From: Clostridiales bacterium
Lineage (GTDB): Bacteria > Bacillota > Clostridia > Saccharofermentanales > Saccharofermentanaceae
Length of the DNA: 54,802 nucleotides
Direction: 5' to 3'
NCBI GenBank assembly: GCA_017513085.1
Contig: JAFWDK010000020.1
Coordinates: 1 to 54,802, forward strand
Shown here one piece after another: positions 16,955 to 24,954 of this stretch. The translations under genes were made by a program, and so were the position numbers. Every line of letters begins with the position of its first letter. The stretch's first letter is position 1. A model generated the notes under the pieces. It worked only from the letters and a program-made list of their open reading frames with translations, did no database searches and had not been told where the DNA came from.

Positions 16955-18598
16955 ATGTTTGAAAATGCTCTTAGAGCGGGTGAAACAAGATTTGAGACGA
17001 AGCTGGTGGGTATCGAGGATCAAGCCGGCTTTGCTGCGGCGGCGCGTGCCCTGGCGGAAGGTGAAGTCGTAGGCATGCCGACGGAGACCGTGTATGGTCT
17101 CGGTTGCGATGCGAGAAATCCGGAGGCGGTGGCGAAAGTCTACGAGGCAAAAGGCCGTCCTTCCGATAATCCGCTGATCGTGCATGTGGCTAGTAAAGAA
17201 TCGATCCCGGAACTGGTTTCCGAGATCACACCGGTTGCCCGGGTACTGATGGATGCTTTTATGCCGGGTCCGATCACCGTGATCATGAAAAAATCCGACG
17301 TCATTCCTGCATGTGTGAGCGCCGGGCTTGATACAGTCGGGATCCGTTTCCCGATCCATCCTGTGGCACAGGCCCTGATCGCAGCATCGGGCGTGCCGGT
17401 CGCCGCACCTTCGGCGAATCTTTCCGGGAGCCCGTCGCCGACTAAAGCCGAGCATGTCATGAAGGATATGAATGGGCGTATCCCGTACGTCGTGGAAGGC
17501 GGGGAATGCCAGGTCGGCCTTGAATCGACCGTAGTCGATGCGACCGGAAACTGGCCGCAGATTCTCCGCCCCGGCGCAATTACGATGGAACAGATGGAGC
17601 AGGCACTTGCCGCGGCGGGCATCAGTAAGCCGGAGACGGTCGTGGCGCTTGAGAACAAAGCTGGCGAGGCCCCGCGTGCGCCGGGCATGAAGTACCGTCA
17701 CTATGCGCCTTCTTGCGAGGTGCACATCCTTGGTCAGGGCGATTTCGACCAGTATGAGGAATACTATAAAGAAGCGGTTGAACGAGAGATCATCGACAGC
17801 AGGACTCCGGTCGGCCTCTTCGTATCCGACACGATCGCAGCTGAGATCCAAGTGCTTTTTGAGGATCAAAAAGACAAGATCCTGTTTTATACTTACGGAC
17901 AGACCGATGACGTAGAGGCCGCGTCGCAGCACTTGTTCGACGGCCTTCGGGTCCTGGACGGGCAGGGCGCGGGCATCATTTTCGCTCCGGCGTTCCCGAA
18001 AGAAGGCTTGGGCGTGGCGTACATGAACCGTCTGGAAAAAGCGGCGGCCGAGAAGGTCAGCAAGGCGGAGGCGCCGAAGAACGAGCGGAAAGTGCTTTTT
18101 GTGTGTTCGGGAAATACGTGCCGGAGTCCGTTGGCGGAAGCGATCATGCGGCATCTTTGGAAAGCGACGGAGCCGCATGTGATGCTGGGGCAGCCGGGTG
18201 TTCAGGCGTCTCTGGAGGTTTCTTCGGCGGGCGTGGCGACTTCGGACGGGTGCTTCTATACGCGTTATTCCGAGGAGATCGCGGAGTATGAGTACGATGA
18301 GGACATTACCGGTGAGCGTTCGACGATGCTGACCGAGGATATACTGAAAGAACAGGATCTGGTGATCTGTGTGACCAATGACCATTCGCATTTTCTGCGG
18401 GAGCGTTTCCCGGATCTGAGCGACAAGATCTTCTCGTTTGAGGAGCTCCTGGAGGATAACTATATCGATGGCATCGACGGGGAAGTGCTGGATCCGTATG
18501 GCCGTGAGTACGAGGTGTACCAGAAGACGGCTTGGCAGATCGAGCAGATCCTGCGTGCGGTGTTGCCGGAGATCCTGAAAAAGTGGGAAATGACGTGA
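16955..18598 (+). CDS. Fusion: threonylcarbamoyl-AMP synthase (Sua5) and low-molecular-weight protein phosphatase
   Basis: A 547-residue two-enzyme fusion. Residues about 20-215 are the YrdC/Sua5 catalytic domain (MPTETVYGLG at 41-50) that makes threonylcarbamoyl-AMP for tRNA t6A. Residues about 230-355 are the Sua5 C-terminal domain, beginning with KYRHYAP. Residues about 378-540 form a low-molecular-weight phosphatase with C384-SGNTC-R390 and a later DPYG carrying the general-acid aspartate. A Thr in CxGNTCRS is the feature reported for protein-arginine phosphatases of the YwlE type, so pArg specificity is possible. The frame opens at 16916, but AGAGGCGAG before the ATG at 16955 fixes the start. 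In Bacillus ywlC and ywlE are near neighbours, which suggests how the fusion arose. Confidence 0.9.
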   Translation: MFENALRAGETRFETKLVGIEDQAGFAAAARALAEGEVVGMPTETVYGLGCDARNPEAVAKVYEAKGRPSDNPLIVHVASKESIPELVSEITPVARVLMDAFMPGPITVIMKKSDVIPACVSAGLDTVGIRFPIHPVAQALIAASGVPVAAPSANLSGSPSPTKAEHVMKDMNGRIPYVVEGGECQVGLESTVVDATGNWPQILRPGAITMEQMEQALAAAGISKPETVVALENKAGEAPRAPGMKYRHYAPSCEVHILGQGDFDQYEEYYKEAVEREIIDSRTPVGLFVSDTIAAEIQVLFEDQKDKILFYTYGQTDDVEAASQHLFDGLRVLDGQGAGIIFAPAFPKEGLGVAYMNRLEKAAAEKVSKAEAPKNERKVLFVCSGNTCRSPLAEAIMRHLWKATEPHVMLGQPGVQASLEVSSAGVATSDGCFYTRYSEEIAEYEYDEDITGERSTMLTEDILKEQDLVICVTNDHSHFLRERFPDLSDKIFSFEELLEDNYIDGIDGEVLDPYGREYEVYQKTAWQIEQILRAVLPEILKKWEMT

Positions 18599-18632
18599 TC
18601 GCGGGTGGCGGTGCCGGCTTGAAGGAGAAGAG

Positions 18633-19184
18633 ATGCTTTATATAATGCGACATGGAAAAACAGACTGGAATGAACGCCACAAAATACAGGGGCGGACAAA
18701 CATTCCGCTAAATGACGTCGGCCGGCAGATGGCGCGTGAAGCGGCGGAAGAATACCGCGACGTGCATTTCGATGTGTGCTACTGCTCGCCGCTGGTGCGT
18801 GCGCGCGAAACTGCCGAGATCCTGCTGGCCGGCCGTGATGTGCCGATCGTTTACGACGACCGCCTGGTGGAAATGTGTTTTGGCATATACGAAGGGATCG
18901 AAAACTCTTTCTCGATCCCGGACTGCCCGATCAACGAGTTTTTCTTTCATCCCGAAAACTACAACGTGCCTGTCGAAAACGGCGAAAGCATCGACGAACT
19001 GATGGCCCGGACGGGTGCTTTCTTAGAGGAAGTGGTCGAGCCGGATCTGAAAGCGGGAAAAGACGTGCTGATCGTCGGTCACGGCGCTATGAATTCCGCT
19101 ATCGTCTGTCAGGTGAAGAATCGCCCGCGTTCTGAGTTCTGGGCGGACGGGATCCCGAACTGCAAACTGATGACGTTGAAGTAA
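18633..19184 (+). CDS. Histidine phosphatase family protein
   Basis: A 183-residue phosphoglycerate-mutase-like phosphatase. Seen: the catalytic MRHGKTDWNE at residues 5-14 (RHG with the phospho-accepting His), LVRARETAEIL (about 54-64, the second Arg), a glutamate-containing middle segment and VGHGAMN (about 148-154, the second catalytic His). The length and the single domain fit the small cobC/GpmB group, acting on small phosphoesters. The substrate is unknown. It follows the Sua5 fusion by 34 bases with GGAGAAGAG before the ATG, so the two are probably cotranscribed. Confidence 0.9.
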   Translation: MLYIMRHGKTDWNERHKIQGRTNIPLNDVGRQMAREAAEEYRDVHFDVCYCSPLVRARETAEILLAGRDVPIVYDDRLVEMCFGIYEGIENSFSIPDCPINEFFFHPENYNVPVENGESIDELMARTGAFLEEVVEPDLKAGKDVLIVGHGAMNSAIVCQVKNRPRSEFWADGIPNCKLMTLK

Positions 19185-19225
19185 ACGCGAGTGTGCGTGC
19201 GCGTGCGCAGACTTGGTAAGCCGGA

Positions 19226-19684
19226 TCAAAGACCCAGGATCTTCAGTGCATCGTTAACAGCGGTGGAATCAGAGCCGCTTGCCATGATAAGGACCTCATC
19301 TGCAAGAATCAAAACTGTGTAGGAAGTGCTCTCTTCAGCCACGATCTTGTTGTCGGAAATGGTCAGGTTGGTAATCTTTCCTTCTTCTTTCCCCACCTGC
19401 ATGGTGTTTTTCATGTCATCAAAACTCTTCTTCGCATCTGCTTTGCTCAGGTAAGTAAGATGAGAGATCATGAAGTACAATATGTTTTTATTGACGGCGA
19501 TCAGGAAGGAATTAACATTATCTGAAGGTGGTACCTCATCGCCATAAACATCGTATGACGCAGCCTCAAGCTTCGTCCGAAACTCCTCGGCAGAAATCTT
19601 TTTAGTCTTTTTCTTGCACGCAGCGATAGAAAGAACCATTGCGAAAACCATCAGCATGGCTACCAGTTTTTGTGCTGTCTTCAT
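19226..19684 (-). CDS. Small lipoprotein, unknown function
   Basis: A 152-residue protein starting at 19684, where AAGGAGG precedes the ATG; an in-frame ATG at 19729 lacks one and would put 15 odd residues before the signal. The signal peptide ends in LSIAAC, a lipobox with the lipidated cysteine at residue 23, followed by a KKKTKK run and a globular domain with strands such as SYTVLILADEVLIMASG. It is probably anchored on the outside of the membrane. No family is recognised. It is transcribed towards, and converges with, the histidine phosphatase gene. Confidence 0.78.
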   Translation of the reverse strand: MKTAQKLVAMLMVFAMVLSIAACKKKTKKISAEEFRTKLEAASYDVYGDEVPPSDNVNSFLIAVNKNILYFMISHLTYLSKADAKKSFDDMKNTMQVGKEEGKITNLTISDNKIVAEESTSYTVLILADEVLIMASGSDSTAVNDALKILGL

Positions 19685-19922
19685 ATGTGTGTCCTCCTTG
19701 CATGCTCTTAAAGATAAGTAGGTTATCATTCACTAGAATAATTTATATCTACAATTATATACTGTTGTTGTCAATAGGGTGTATAATGGACCCATCATTC
19801 ATATAGAAGCATTTTGATATTCCGATCAGATGATGTGATTAATGCTGTTGATGCCGATGCCATGTTGATCCTGCCGGCACGCCCGCTTCGGAATGAAAAC
19901 CATCATCGAAAGGAATATTTTT

Positions 19923-20717
19923 ATGCAAGACGTGATCCAACTCCTGAAAGAACGGCAAGCCCAACTCGAGAAAGTGCTTTTGCAGGCGGAACAAGACCTC
20001 GCGAAGCTGCCGGAGGGAAGGCTTAAGTTTTCCTTCAGCAACAAAAAACTGCAATATTACTATACTCGTTCAGGTGACGAGAAGAAGATGTATATTCCTT
20101 CTTCCAAACGAGATTTAGTGAATCAGCTTGCGCAACAGAACTATTTGAACGAGTTGATTCCTTTGGTAAAAAAAGAACTGCAGGATATCAGTAGTTTCAT
20201 GAAGAAGAATCATCTTGGGGCTGCGGAGCAAGTATTCCGTGAAAGTCACCCGCACCGTAAATCGTTGATTTCTCCGTACATGGTTGATAATGAAACATTT
20301 GCAGAGCTTTGGCTCGAGCATCCTTTTGATCCGAATCCGGCATTTCCCGAGGAACTGATCTATCCGACCCGCCGTGGAGAGCGCGTTCGGACCAAGGCCG
20401 AGGCCCTGATAGCGGATATGTATTATGATCTCGGAGTCCCATACAAGTACGAGTGTCCAGTCCGACTTTTAAATGGTAAGCAAAAGTATCCCGACTTTAC
20501 CCTACTCAACAAAGTGACCCGAAAAGTGTATTTTCATGAGCACCTCGGATTGCTCGACGATTCCGGCTACAGAAAGGACAATATGATCAAGCTTTCCCAA
20601 TACCGACAAATAGGGATCTATACCGGCAAAAACCTGATACTCACTCACGAAACAAAGGACAGTCCTCTGGATCTGGTCACTTTGCGGAAAAATACGATTG
20701 AACTGTTTCTGAAATAA
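19923..20717 (+). CDS. PD-(D/E)XK-nuclease-like protein, unknown function
   Basis: The 264-residue protein (start 19923, AAAGGA upstream; the ATG at 19893 lacks a site) has a charged N-terminal helix region (about residues 1-110) and a C-terminal region. That part has KAEALIA, YPDF and HEHLGLLDD in the order and spacing expected for the E, D and (D/E)xK-like positions of a PD-(D/E)XK fold. Proteins of this layout occur in Clostridia, often near phage or defence genes, but their function is not established. Here it stands alone. The first hairpin array begins only 50 bases after its stop codon. Confidence 0.7.
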   Translation: MQDVIQLLKERQAQLEKVLLQAEQDLAKLPEGRLKFSFSNKKLQYYYTRSGDEKKMYIPSSKRDLVNQLAQQNYLNELIPLVKKELQDISSFMKKNHLGAAEQVFRESHPHRKSLISPYMVDNETFAELWLEHPFDPNPAFPEELIYPTRRGERVRTKAEALIADMYYDLGVPYKYECPVRLLNGKQKYPDFTLLNKVTRKVYFHEHLGLLDDSGYRKDNMIKLSQYRQIGIYTGKNLILTHETKDSPLDLVTLRKNTIELFLK

Positions 20718-20766
20718 TCCCAGAAGGGGAGCCATGGGGAGCCATAGCAACCTTGGCTAAGGTGTG

Positions 20767-21018
20767 ATTACGGTCTAAAACAGAGAAAAGCATCGTTTGG
20801 CCCGTAAATTGGGGGTGGTAAGTCTTGGCTAACTCTGCTGTTTACGGGCCAGATTACTAAAAACGTTGATTTAGCCCGTAAAAACAAGTGCTTTTTCATG
20901 GGATTTACGGGCTGGAATGAAGAAATCGTTGATTTAACCCGTAAATATCAAAGAAATAATGCAAAAAACGTAGAATATTACGGGCTATTTTGCCAATATT
21001 GTCGATCTTGCCCGTAAT
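20767..21018. repeat. Hairpin array 1 (TTTACGGGC...GCCCGTAAA modules)
   Basis: Four hairpin modules of 42 nt occur at about 20767-20808, 20841-20882, 20904-20945 and 20977-21018. The stems are of TTTACGGGC/GCCCGTAAA type, some with mismatches or G-U pairs. Modules two and three start exactly 63 bases apart. Their loops share AATGAAGAAATCG with array 2. An AGTGCTTTT word lies between two modules. Bases 21019-21199 hold two weaker stems (GGTTAG/CTAACC and TACGGTC/GACCGTA) and no gene. Confidence 0.75.
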
Positions 21019-21199
21019 AGAGATGGTTAGTGTTGACTAACCGACAGAAGGACTACGGTCTGATCCGGAAAAAGGAGTTTTTTTGACCGTAATGTATCGA
21101 TGAATTTGTTTTGTTGAAGTGCACATCGTTTTTCTCGAAAAGCACTTCCGCGCGGCGGTCTTCGTGCCCTTGAGGTGTTCTTCGGGTGTAGGGGCGAAC

Positions 21200-21237
21200 A
21201 AAAAGGTACCCCGCAGCGCTCGATCGCGCTACGGGGT
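21200..21237 (-). terminator. Intrinsic terminator downstream of the DUF4003-like gene
   Basis: ACCCCG (21208-21213) pairs with CGGGGT (21232-21237) around an inner AGCGC/GCGCT stem. On the minus strand five T follow. It lies beyond the minisatellite, so the transcript of 21601-22593 probably contains all repeat copies. Confidence 0.65.
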
Positions 21238-21304
21238 GATCGATAGGGCCCTCCAGCCCCGGCTTCCCGCCCGGGTTGTTTCGCCTTGCAGGCTCCAACC
21301 CCGG

Positions 21305-21612
21305 CTCCAGCCCAGGCTGTTCCGGCCCGCGCCGCCGCCCCGGGGCAAGTTTCTCCGTTTTTACGATGATGATGCGGCTGCGGCGGGGCCCGCCTCTCGG
21401 GCAGTCCTGCCCGGGTTTGAGATGGTGCTGTTCCAGCCCCGGCTGTTCCGGCCCGCGCCGCCGCCTCGGGGTAAGTTTCTCCGTTTTTACGGTATGATGA
21501 TGCGGCTGCGGCGGGGCCCGCCGCTCGGGCAGTCCTGCCCGGGTTTGAGATGGTGTTGTTCCGGCCCGCGCCGCCGCCCGGGGGGCAAGTTTCTCCTTTT
21601 TTACGATGATGA
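21305..21612. repeat. G+C-rich minisatellite of about 126 bp, 2.5 copies
   Basis: The landmark TCCGGCCCGC starts at 21321, 21447 and 21560, giving steps of 126 and 113 bases (the last lacks 13 bases). Each unit carries GC-rich inverted repeats (GGGCAG/CTGCCC) and a copy of the 3' end of the gene at 21601-22593 with its TAA. The repeats therefore arose by repeated duplication of that gene end. Confidence 0.75.
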
Positions 21613-22593
21613 AGCGGCGGCTGCGGAGGCGGCGGCTGCCGAGGAGGCGATGATCGCGATCTCGACGGCGATGATAGCTGAGATGATGGTGCTGATCGCG
21701 CTGTCGCGAACGGCGCTGTTGCCTGCATCGGTGTACGATTCGATCACAAGAGCGCAAGCGATCAGATCACGGATACGCTTGCCGGCGCCCATCGCGCCCA
21801 TGCCACGGATCTTTCTCAGCTTTTTACTCGTCTCGTGGATCATAGAAGCAACTTCCTGAAGATCCTCCTCGCGCACCAGCATAGCGATGGAAGCAATAAC
21901 CGAGAACGCATCCCCGGAAAAACGCAGCCCCACCTGCTTCAGTGCTTTTTGAGTTGAAACGACGCGCAAAGCTTTGTCTTCCGGACGTCCGTCAAAAATA
22001 CTGGTGATGCAAGCCATATACTGGATCCTGTTTTTCAGACGGTAGTAGTCGTGCAGAGCCCGGAAGTCATCTTCGCAACGGCGCGCGATCTGTGTTTCGC
22101 TATAATCGGAAAGCGCCATGAGTACGCAGTTGCTAAGATCTTCGCGTCCGGTGATCATGGGATGATCTCTACGGATGAGCTTATAGATCTCACGTGTTCT
22201 GGAAACGATACGGCTGTAGTCCGCGGGATCCGCATTGCTGTAGATCATATTGGCGGCCAGGACAAGATAATCGGAATTGAAAAACTTTTCGTCCAGCGCA
22301 CTGTGGATGAAACGGATAGTGTCCATCGCTACTTGCGGCTCCTCGCTCATGCTTACGGTGGCCGCGATGACCTGGCTGGCATTACCATGACCGAGCGTGG
22401 AGAAAATGCCCGTATTCGAACGGACGACCTTCTTGGCATCTCTCAACCTCTCCGGTGAAACCACGAAATTTCGCCCGATAAAAGCAGCGGCACAGGCAGA
22501 TGCCTCTAAACTGGTGTTCAAGACGTAGGCGCTTTTGGCGGCGCGGAAATTGGACTCAAAGATTTCAATGCTTCGGTTGATGTTGTTTAACAT
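21601..22593 (-). CDS. DUF4003-like protein
   Basis: A 330-residue, mostly helical protein starting at 22593, where GAGGTG precedes the ATG. It resembles DUF4003-type proteins of Firmicutes (helical repeats with motifs such as NCVLMALSDY and SIAMLV); the function of that family is unknown. The C-terminus is a hydrophobic segment (about residues 295-315) followed by an Ala/Ser tail. That tail is G+C-rich and grades into the minisatellite, so the gene end has probably been reshaped by repeat expansion. It is transcribed away from the rpsF operon. Confidence 0.7.
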   Translation of the reverse strand: MLNNINRSIEIFESNFRAAKSAYVLNTSLEASACAAAFIGRNFVVSPERLRDAKKVVRSNTGIFSTLGHGNASQVIAATVSMSEEPQVAMDTIRFIHSALDEKFFNSDYLVLAANMIYSNADPADYSRIVSRTREIYKLIRRDHPMITGREDLSNCVLMALSDYSETQIARRCEDDFRALHDYYRLKNRIQYMACITSIFDGRPEDKALRVVSTQKALKQVGLRFSGDAFSVIASIAMLVREEDLQEVASMIHETSKKLRKIRGMGAMGAGKRIRDLIACALVIESYTDAGNSAVRDSAISTIISAIIAVEIAIIASSAAAASAAAASSS

Positions 22594-23089
22594 ACAGGAC
22601 ACCTCACTTTCTGTTCGTCGATATCTTACCATTGCGCCGTTTCAGAAGTGGTTAAGGCATGTTTAAGGTTTTATATATTCGGGGCACGATTTATAAAGAA
22701 AATATTCAGCCTCGCCGGTGAGATCTTTTCTGCGCCCAAAGCACTGTTTCTTTTTGTTTTTTCTTGTTTTTGTCTTTCGCGCGTGTTCGATAGGTAGTAT
22801 AATGAACTGGTCGAAAGACATATTTATTCTCAGCCCTCACGCTGGGTGACGTGATATGATTTCCGAATGCCTGAGTGCTTCAGATTATGATACCTCGTCG
22901 GAGGTGAAAGGAAGAGGACCTGTTATCCGAAATAACGGAAAAATAGGGCTTGACGCGACCTTTTGTCTTGTGGTATGCTATCTCGTGCTGCGAAGGATGC
23001 AGAAAGCATATCTAATATGTTAATGAAATATCCTCGCTCTCATCGAAACAGGTATGAGAGCCGTTCTAGTCCAGGAGGAGGTGAAAATC
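22594..23089 (+). promoter_or_regulatory. Promoter and leader region of the rpsF operon
   Basis: Two promoter candidates face the operon: TTTCGC (22775-22780) with TATAAT (22798-22803), and TTGACG (22950-22955) with TATGCT (22974-22979), spacers 17 and 18. The leader of the second contains a stem GCTCTCAT/ATGAGAGC (23036-23061) directly followed by CCG. A CCG-bearing hairpin is the known S6:S18 autoregulatory element in rpsF leaders, so feedback control is possible. The rest shows no gene. Confidence 0.6.
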
Positions 23090-23377
23090 ATGGCGAACAA
23101 GTATGAAATGATGGTTGTTTTGAGCCCTGTTCTCGGAGATGAAGGTATTACTTCCACTACCGATGCAATCAAGGCTAAGGTCGAGACCGGTGCTACGATC
23201 GATTCTTTTGAGTCCCTCGGTATGAAGCGTATGGCTTACGAAATCGAGGATCAGAAAGACGGTTTCTATCTTCTGTTCAACTTCACATCTGAAGCTGATT
23301 TCCCGAAGGAAATCGAGCGTGTACTGAAGATCACAGAAGGCGTGCTGCGTTTCCTCGTTATCCGCGTTGAGGAGTAA
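23090..23377 (+). CDS. rpsF: 30S ribosomal protein bS6
   Basis: The 95-residue protein binds the central domain of 16S rRNA together with bS18. It begins MANKYEMMVVL and has the conserved KRMAYEIEDQKDGFYLLFNF core. The ATG at 23090 has AGGAGGAGGTG upstream; an in-frame ATG at 23054 has none. It is the first gene of rpsF-ssb-rpsR, with 23 bases to ssb. Confidence 0.96.
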   Translation: MANKYEMMVVLSPVLGDEGITSTTDAIKAKVETGATIDSFESLGMKRMAYEIEDQKDGFYLLFNFTSEADFPKEIERVLKITEGVLRFLVIRVEE

Positions 23378-23400
23378 TTAACGAAAAGGAAGTAACGACT

Positions 23401-23904
23401 ATGAACAAAGTTATTTTAATGGGTAGATTGACGAAGGATCCGGAAGTGAAGCAGACTCCGAGCAATATTGCGGTTTGTTCCTTTACGGTAGCTTGCGACA
23501 GACGTTTCAAGGGCCAGAATGGTGAGCGTCAGACCGACTTCATCTCTTGCGTGGCTTGGCGTCAGCAGGCGACCCTCCTGGGTAATTATTTCCACAAGGG
23601 TTCCCGTATTGCGGTAGTAGGCACACTTCAGTCGAGAAGCTACGATGACCAGAATGGTCAGAAGAGATACGTTACCGAAGTTGTGGTAGACGAGATCGAG
23701 TTCATCGATACCAAGGCAGACGGCCAGGGATATCAGGGTGCCGGCGCAGCTTCTGCGCAGCAGGCAGCTCCGATGACACCGCCGGCTCCGGCACAGATGG
23801 CTCCGCAGACACCACCGCCGGCACAGCAGATCGATCCTGGATTTGAGGCGTCGATGGACTCTGACGACAGTTCGTCCCTTCCTTTTGACGTATTAGGATT
23901 CTAA
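23401..23904 (+). CDS. ssb: Single-stranded DNA-binding protein
   Basis: The 167-residue SSB protects single-stranded DNA in replication and repair. Seen: an OB fold (about residues 1-108, beginning MNKVILMGRLTKDPE), a flexible Ala/Pro/Gln linker (about 112-147) and the acidic tail. Unlike most SSBs, which end in DDDIPF or DDLPF, the conserved LPF is followed by DVLGF, so the partner-binding tip is not the C-terminus or has been extended. Position between rpsF and rpsR is the standard one. Confidence 0.96.
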   Translation: MNKVILMGRLTKDPEVKQTPSNIAVCSFTVACDRRFKGQNGERQTDFISCVAWRQQATLLGNYFHKGSRIAVVGTLQSRSYDDQNGQKRYVTEVVVDEIEFIDTKADGQGYQGAGAASAQQAAPMTPPAPAQMAPQTPPPAQQIDPGFEASMDSDDSSSLPFDVLGF

Positions 23905-23905
23905 G

Positions 23906-23986
23906 GGATACGAGTCGCGAAGAACCGTATCCGGGCGGGTGGGATACATACGCCTGAATCCTGAAGCGAGATTCGGTTTTCGAATC
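23906..23986 (+). promoter_or_regulatory. Structured spacer between ssb and rpsR
   Basis: A perfect stem GGATACG/CGTATCC (23906-23932) starts two bases after the ssb stop. Downstream, GATTC near 23970 can pair either with GAATC near 23956 or, as GATTCG, with CGAATC (23981-23986). The alternatives are mutually exclusive. A switch or processing site is possible. Confidence 0.35.
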
Positions 23987-24046
23987 AAATTTGCATGAAC
24001 CGGACGATCAAAGTCCGTGACTTTATCTGAAAGGAGATTACATAAC

Positions 24047-24322
24047 ATGGCTGAAAATAGAGCACCTAAGGCTACAACTCGCGAGTTTGGCGATCGTGGC
24101 ATGAAGCAGAGACGTTCCAGAAGAAAGGTATGTGCTTTCTGCGCTGATAAGATCGAAGCAATCGATTACAAGGATCAGGCTCGTCTTCGTAAGTTTGTCT
24201 CTGAGCGCGGCAAGATCCTGCCGAAGCGTATGACAGGTAACTGCGCGAAGCATCAGAGAGAGCTGACTATCGCTATCAAGCGTGCAAGACACGTTGCACT
24301 TCTGCCTTTCGTAGCAGAGTAA
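24047..24322 (+). CDS. rpsR: 30S ribosomal protein bS18
   Basis: The 91-residue protein binds 16S rRNA as a heterodimer with bS6. The start at 24047 has AAAGGAG upstream. It contains KVCAFCADK and GNCAKHQRE, giving a CxxC...CxxH set that marks the zinc-binding form of S18, and [16 protein letters not shown], which is highly conserved. It closes the rpsF-ssb-rpsR unit. Confidence 0.96.
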   Translation: MAENRAPKATTREFGDRGMKQRRSRRKVCAFCADKIEAIDYKDQARLRKFVSERGKILPKRMTGNCAKHQRELTIAIKRARHVALLPFVAE

Positions 24323-24386
24323 TTTGCGTGGCAGTGCTTTTTGCAAAAAGATGGGCGGATCCGATGCGATTCAACCATCAGTAACA

Positions 24387-24415
24387 TTGCGATAATCACA
24401 CGAACAGTTTATAAT
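24387..24415 (+). promoter_or_regulatory. Promoter of rplI-dnaB-tilS-hpt-ftsH
   Basis: TTGCGA (24387-24392), 17 bases, TATAAT (24410-24415) is a near-ideal vegetative promoter. Transcription would start at about 24421, within the hairpin that follows. Confidence 0.75.
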
Positions 24416-24416
24416 A

Positions 24417-24455
24417 TTGAGCATCCGTTATTAGAAACGGGTGCTCAATTTTTTT
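24417..24455 (+). terminator. Terminator-like hairpin between rpsR and rplI
   Basis: TTGAGCATCCGTT pairs with AACGGGTGCTCAA (one G-U pair) and seven T follow (24449-24455). It should stop transcripts coming from rpsR. Because a promoter ends at its left arm, it may also form the 5' end of the rplI mRNA. Confidence 0.8.
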
Positions 24456-24471
24456 ACCGGAGGACGAACAA

Positions 24472-24921
24472 GTGAAGTGCATTTTATTGGCAGACGTCAA
24501 GGGTCTGGGCAAAAAAGATGATGTTGTTGAGGTAAATGATGGCTATGCCAGAAATTTCCTTCTGAAAAAGAAAGTGGCCGTGGAAGCGACCGCGGATAAT
24601 ATGAACAAGAACAAGCTTAAGAAGGGTTCCGAGGCGGAGCACGCCAGAAGGGAACTCGAAGAGGCGAAGAAGAACGGCAAGCTGCTCGACGGAAAGACCG
24701 TGACACTTGCGGTCAAGACAGGTGAGGGCGGACGTCTTTACGGCGCGGTGACCGCGATGGACGTGGCCGATGCGATCAAGAAGGCCGGTTTCGACGTGGA
24801 TAAGAAGAACGTCGTGATCAAGAACCCGATCAAGAACCTGGGCACATATGAAGTTACCGCGAAGCTCCACACGCAGGTCAGCGTCAAAGTGAACGTGGAA
24901 GTCGTTGCCCTGGCGCAGTAA
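24472..24921 (+). CDS. rplI: 50S ribosomal protein bL9
   Basis: The 149-residue protein has the bL9 layout: an N-terminal domain with the signature of YARNFLLKKKVAVEAT (about residues 25-40), a long central helix and a C-terminal domain. It starts with GTG at 24472 after CCGGAGGA. It is first in a run of five genes in one direction and is followed by dnaB after 33 bases, the order known from Firmicutes. The gdpP gene that often precedes it is absent. Confidence 0.96.
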   Translation: MKCILLADVKGLGKKDDVVEVNDGYARNFLLKKKVAVEATADNMNKNKLKKGSEAEHARRELEEAKKNGKLLDGKTVTLAVKTGEGGRLYGAVTAMDVADAIKKAGFDVDKKNVVIKNPIKNLGTYEVTAKLHTQVSVKVNVEVVALAQ

Positions 24922-24954
24922 AGTAGACGAATCGAATCGAGGAAGAGCCGCAGC

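Noticed and set aside
21027..21757. Long minus- and plus-strand ORFs through the G+C-rich minisatellite
   Set aside because: Pro/Arg/Gly-rich translations follow from the base composition and repeat structure. The stop codon of the DUF4003-like gene is duplicated in the units.
22804..22949. Small RNA (6S, SRP or riboswitch) before the rpsF operon
   Set aside because: I found no conserved core of these RNAs. The region is better described as promoter and leader.
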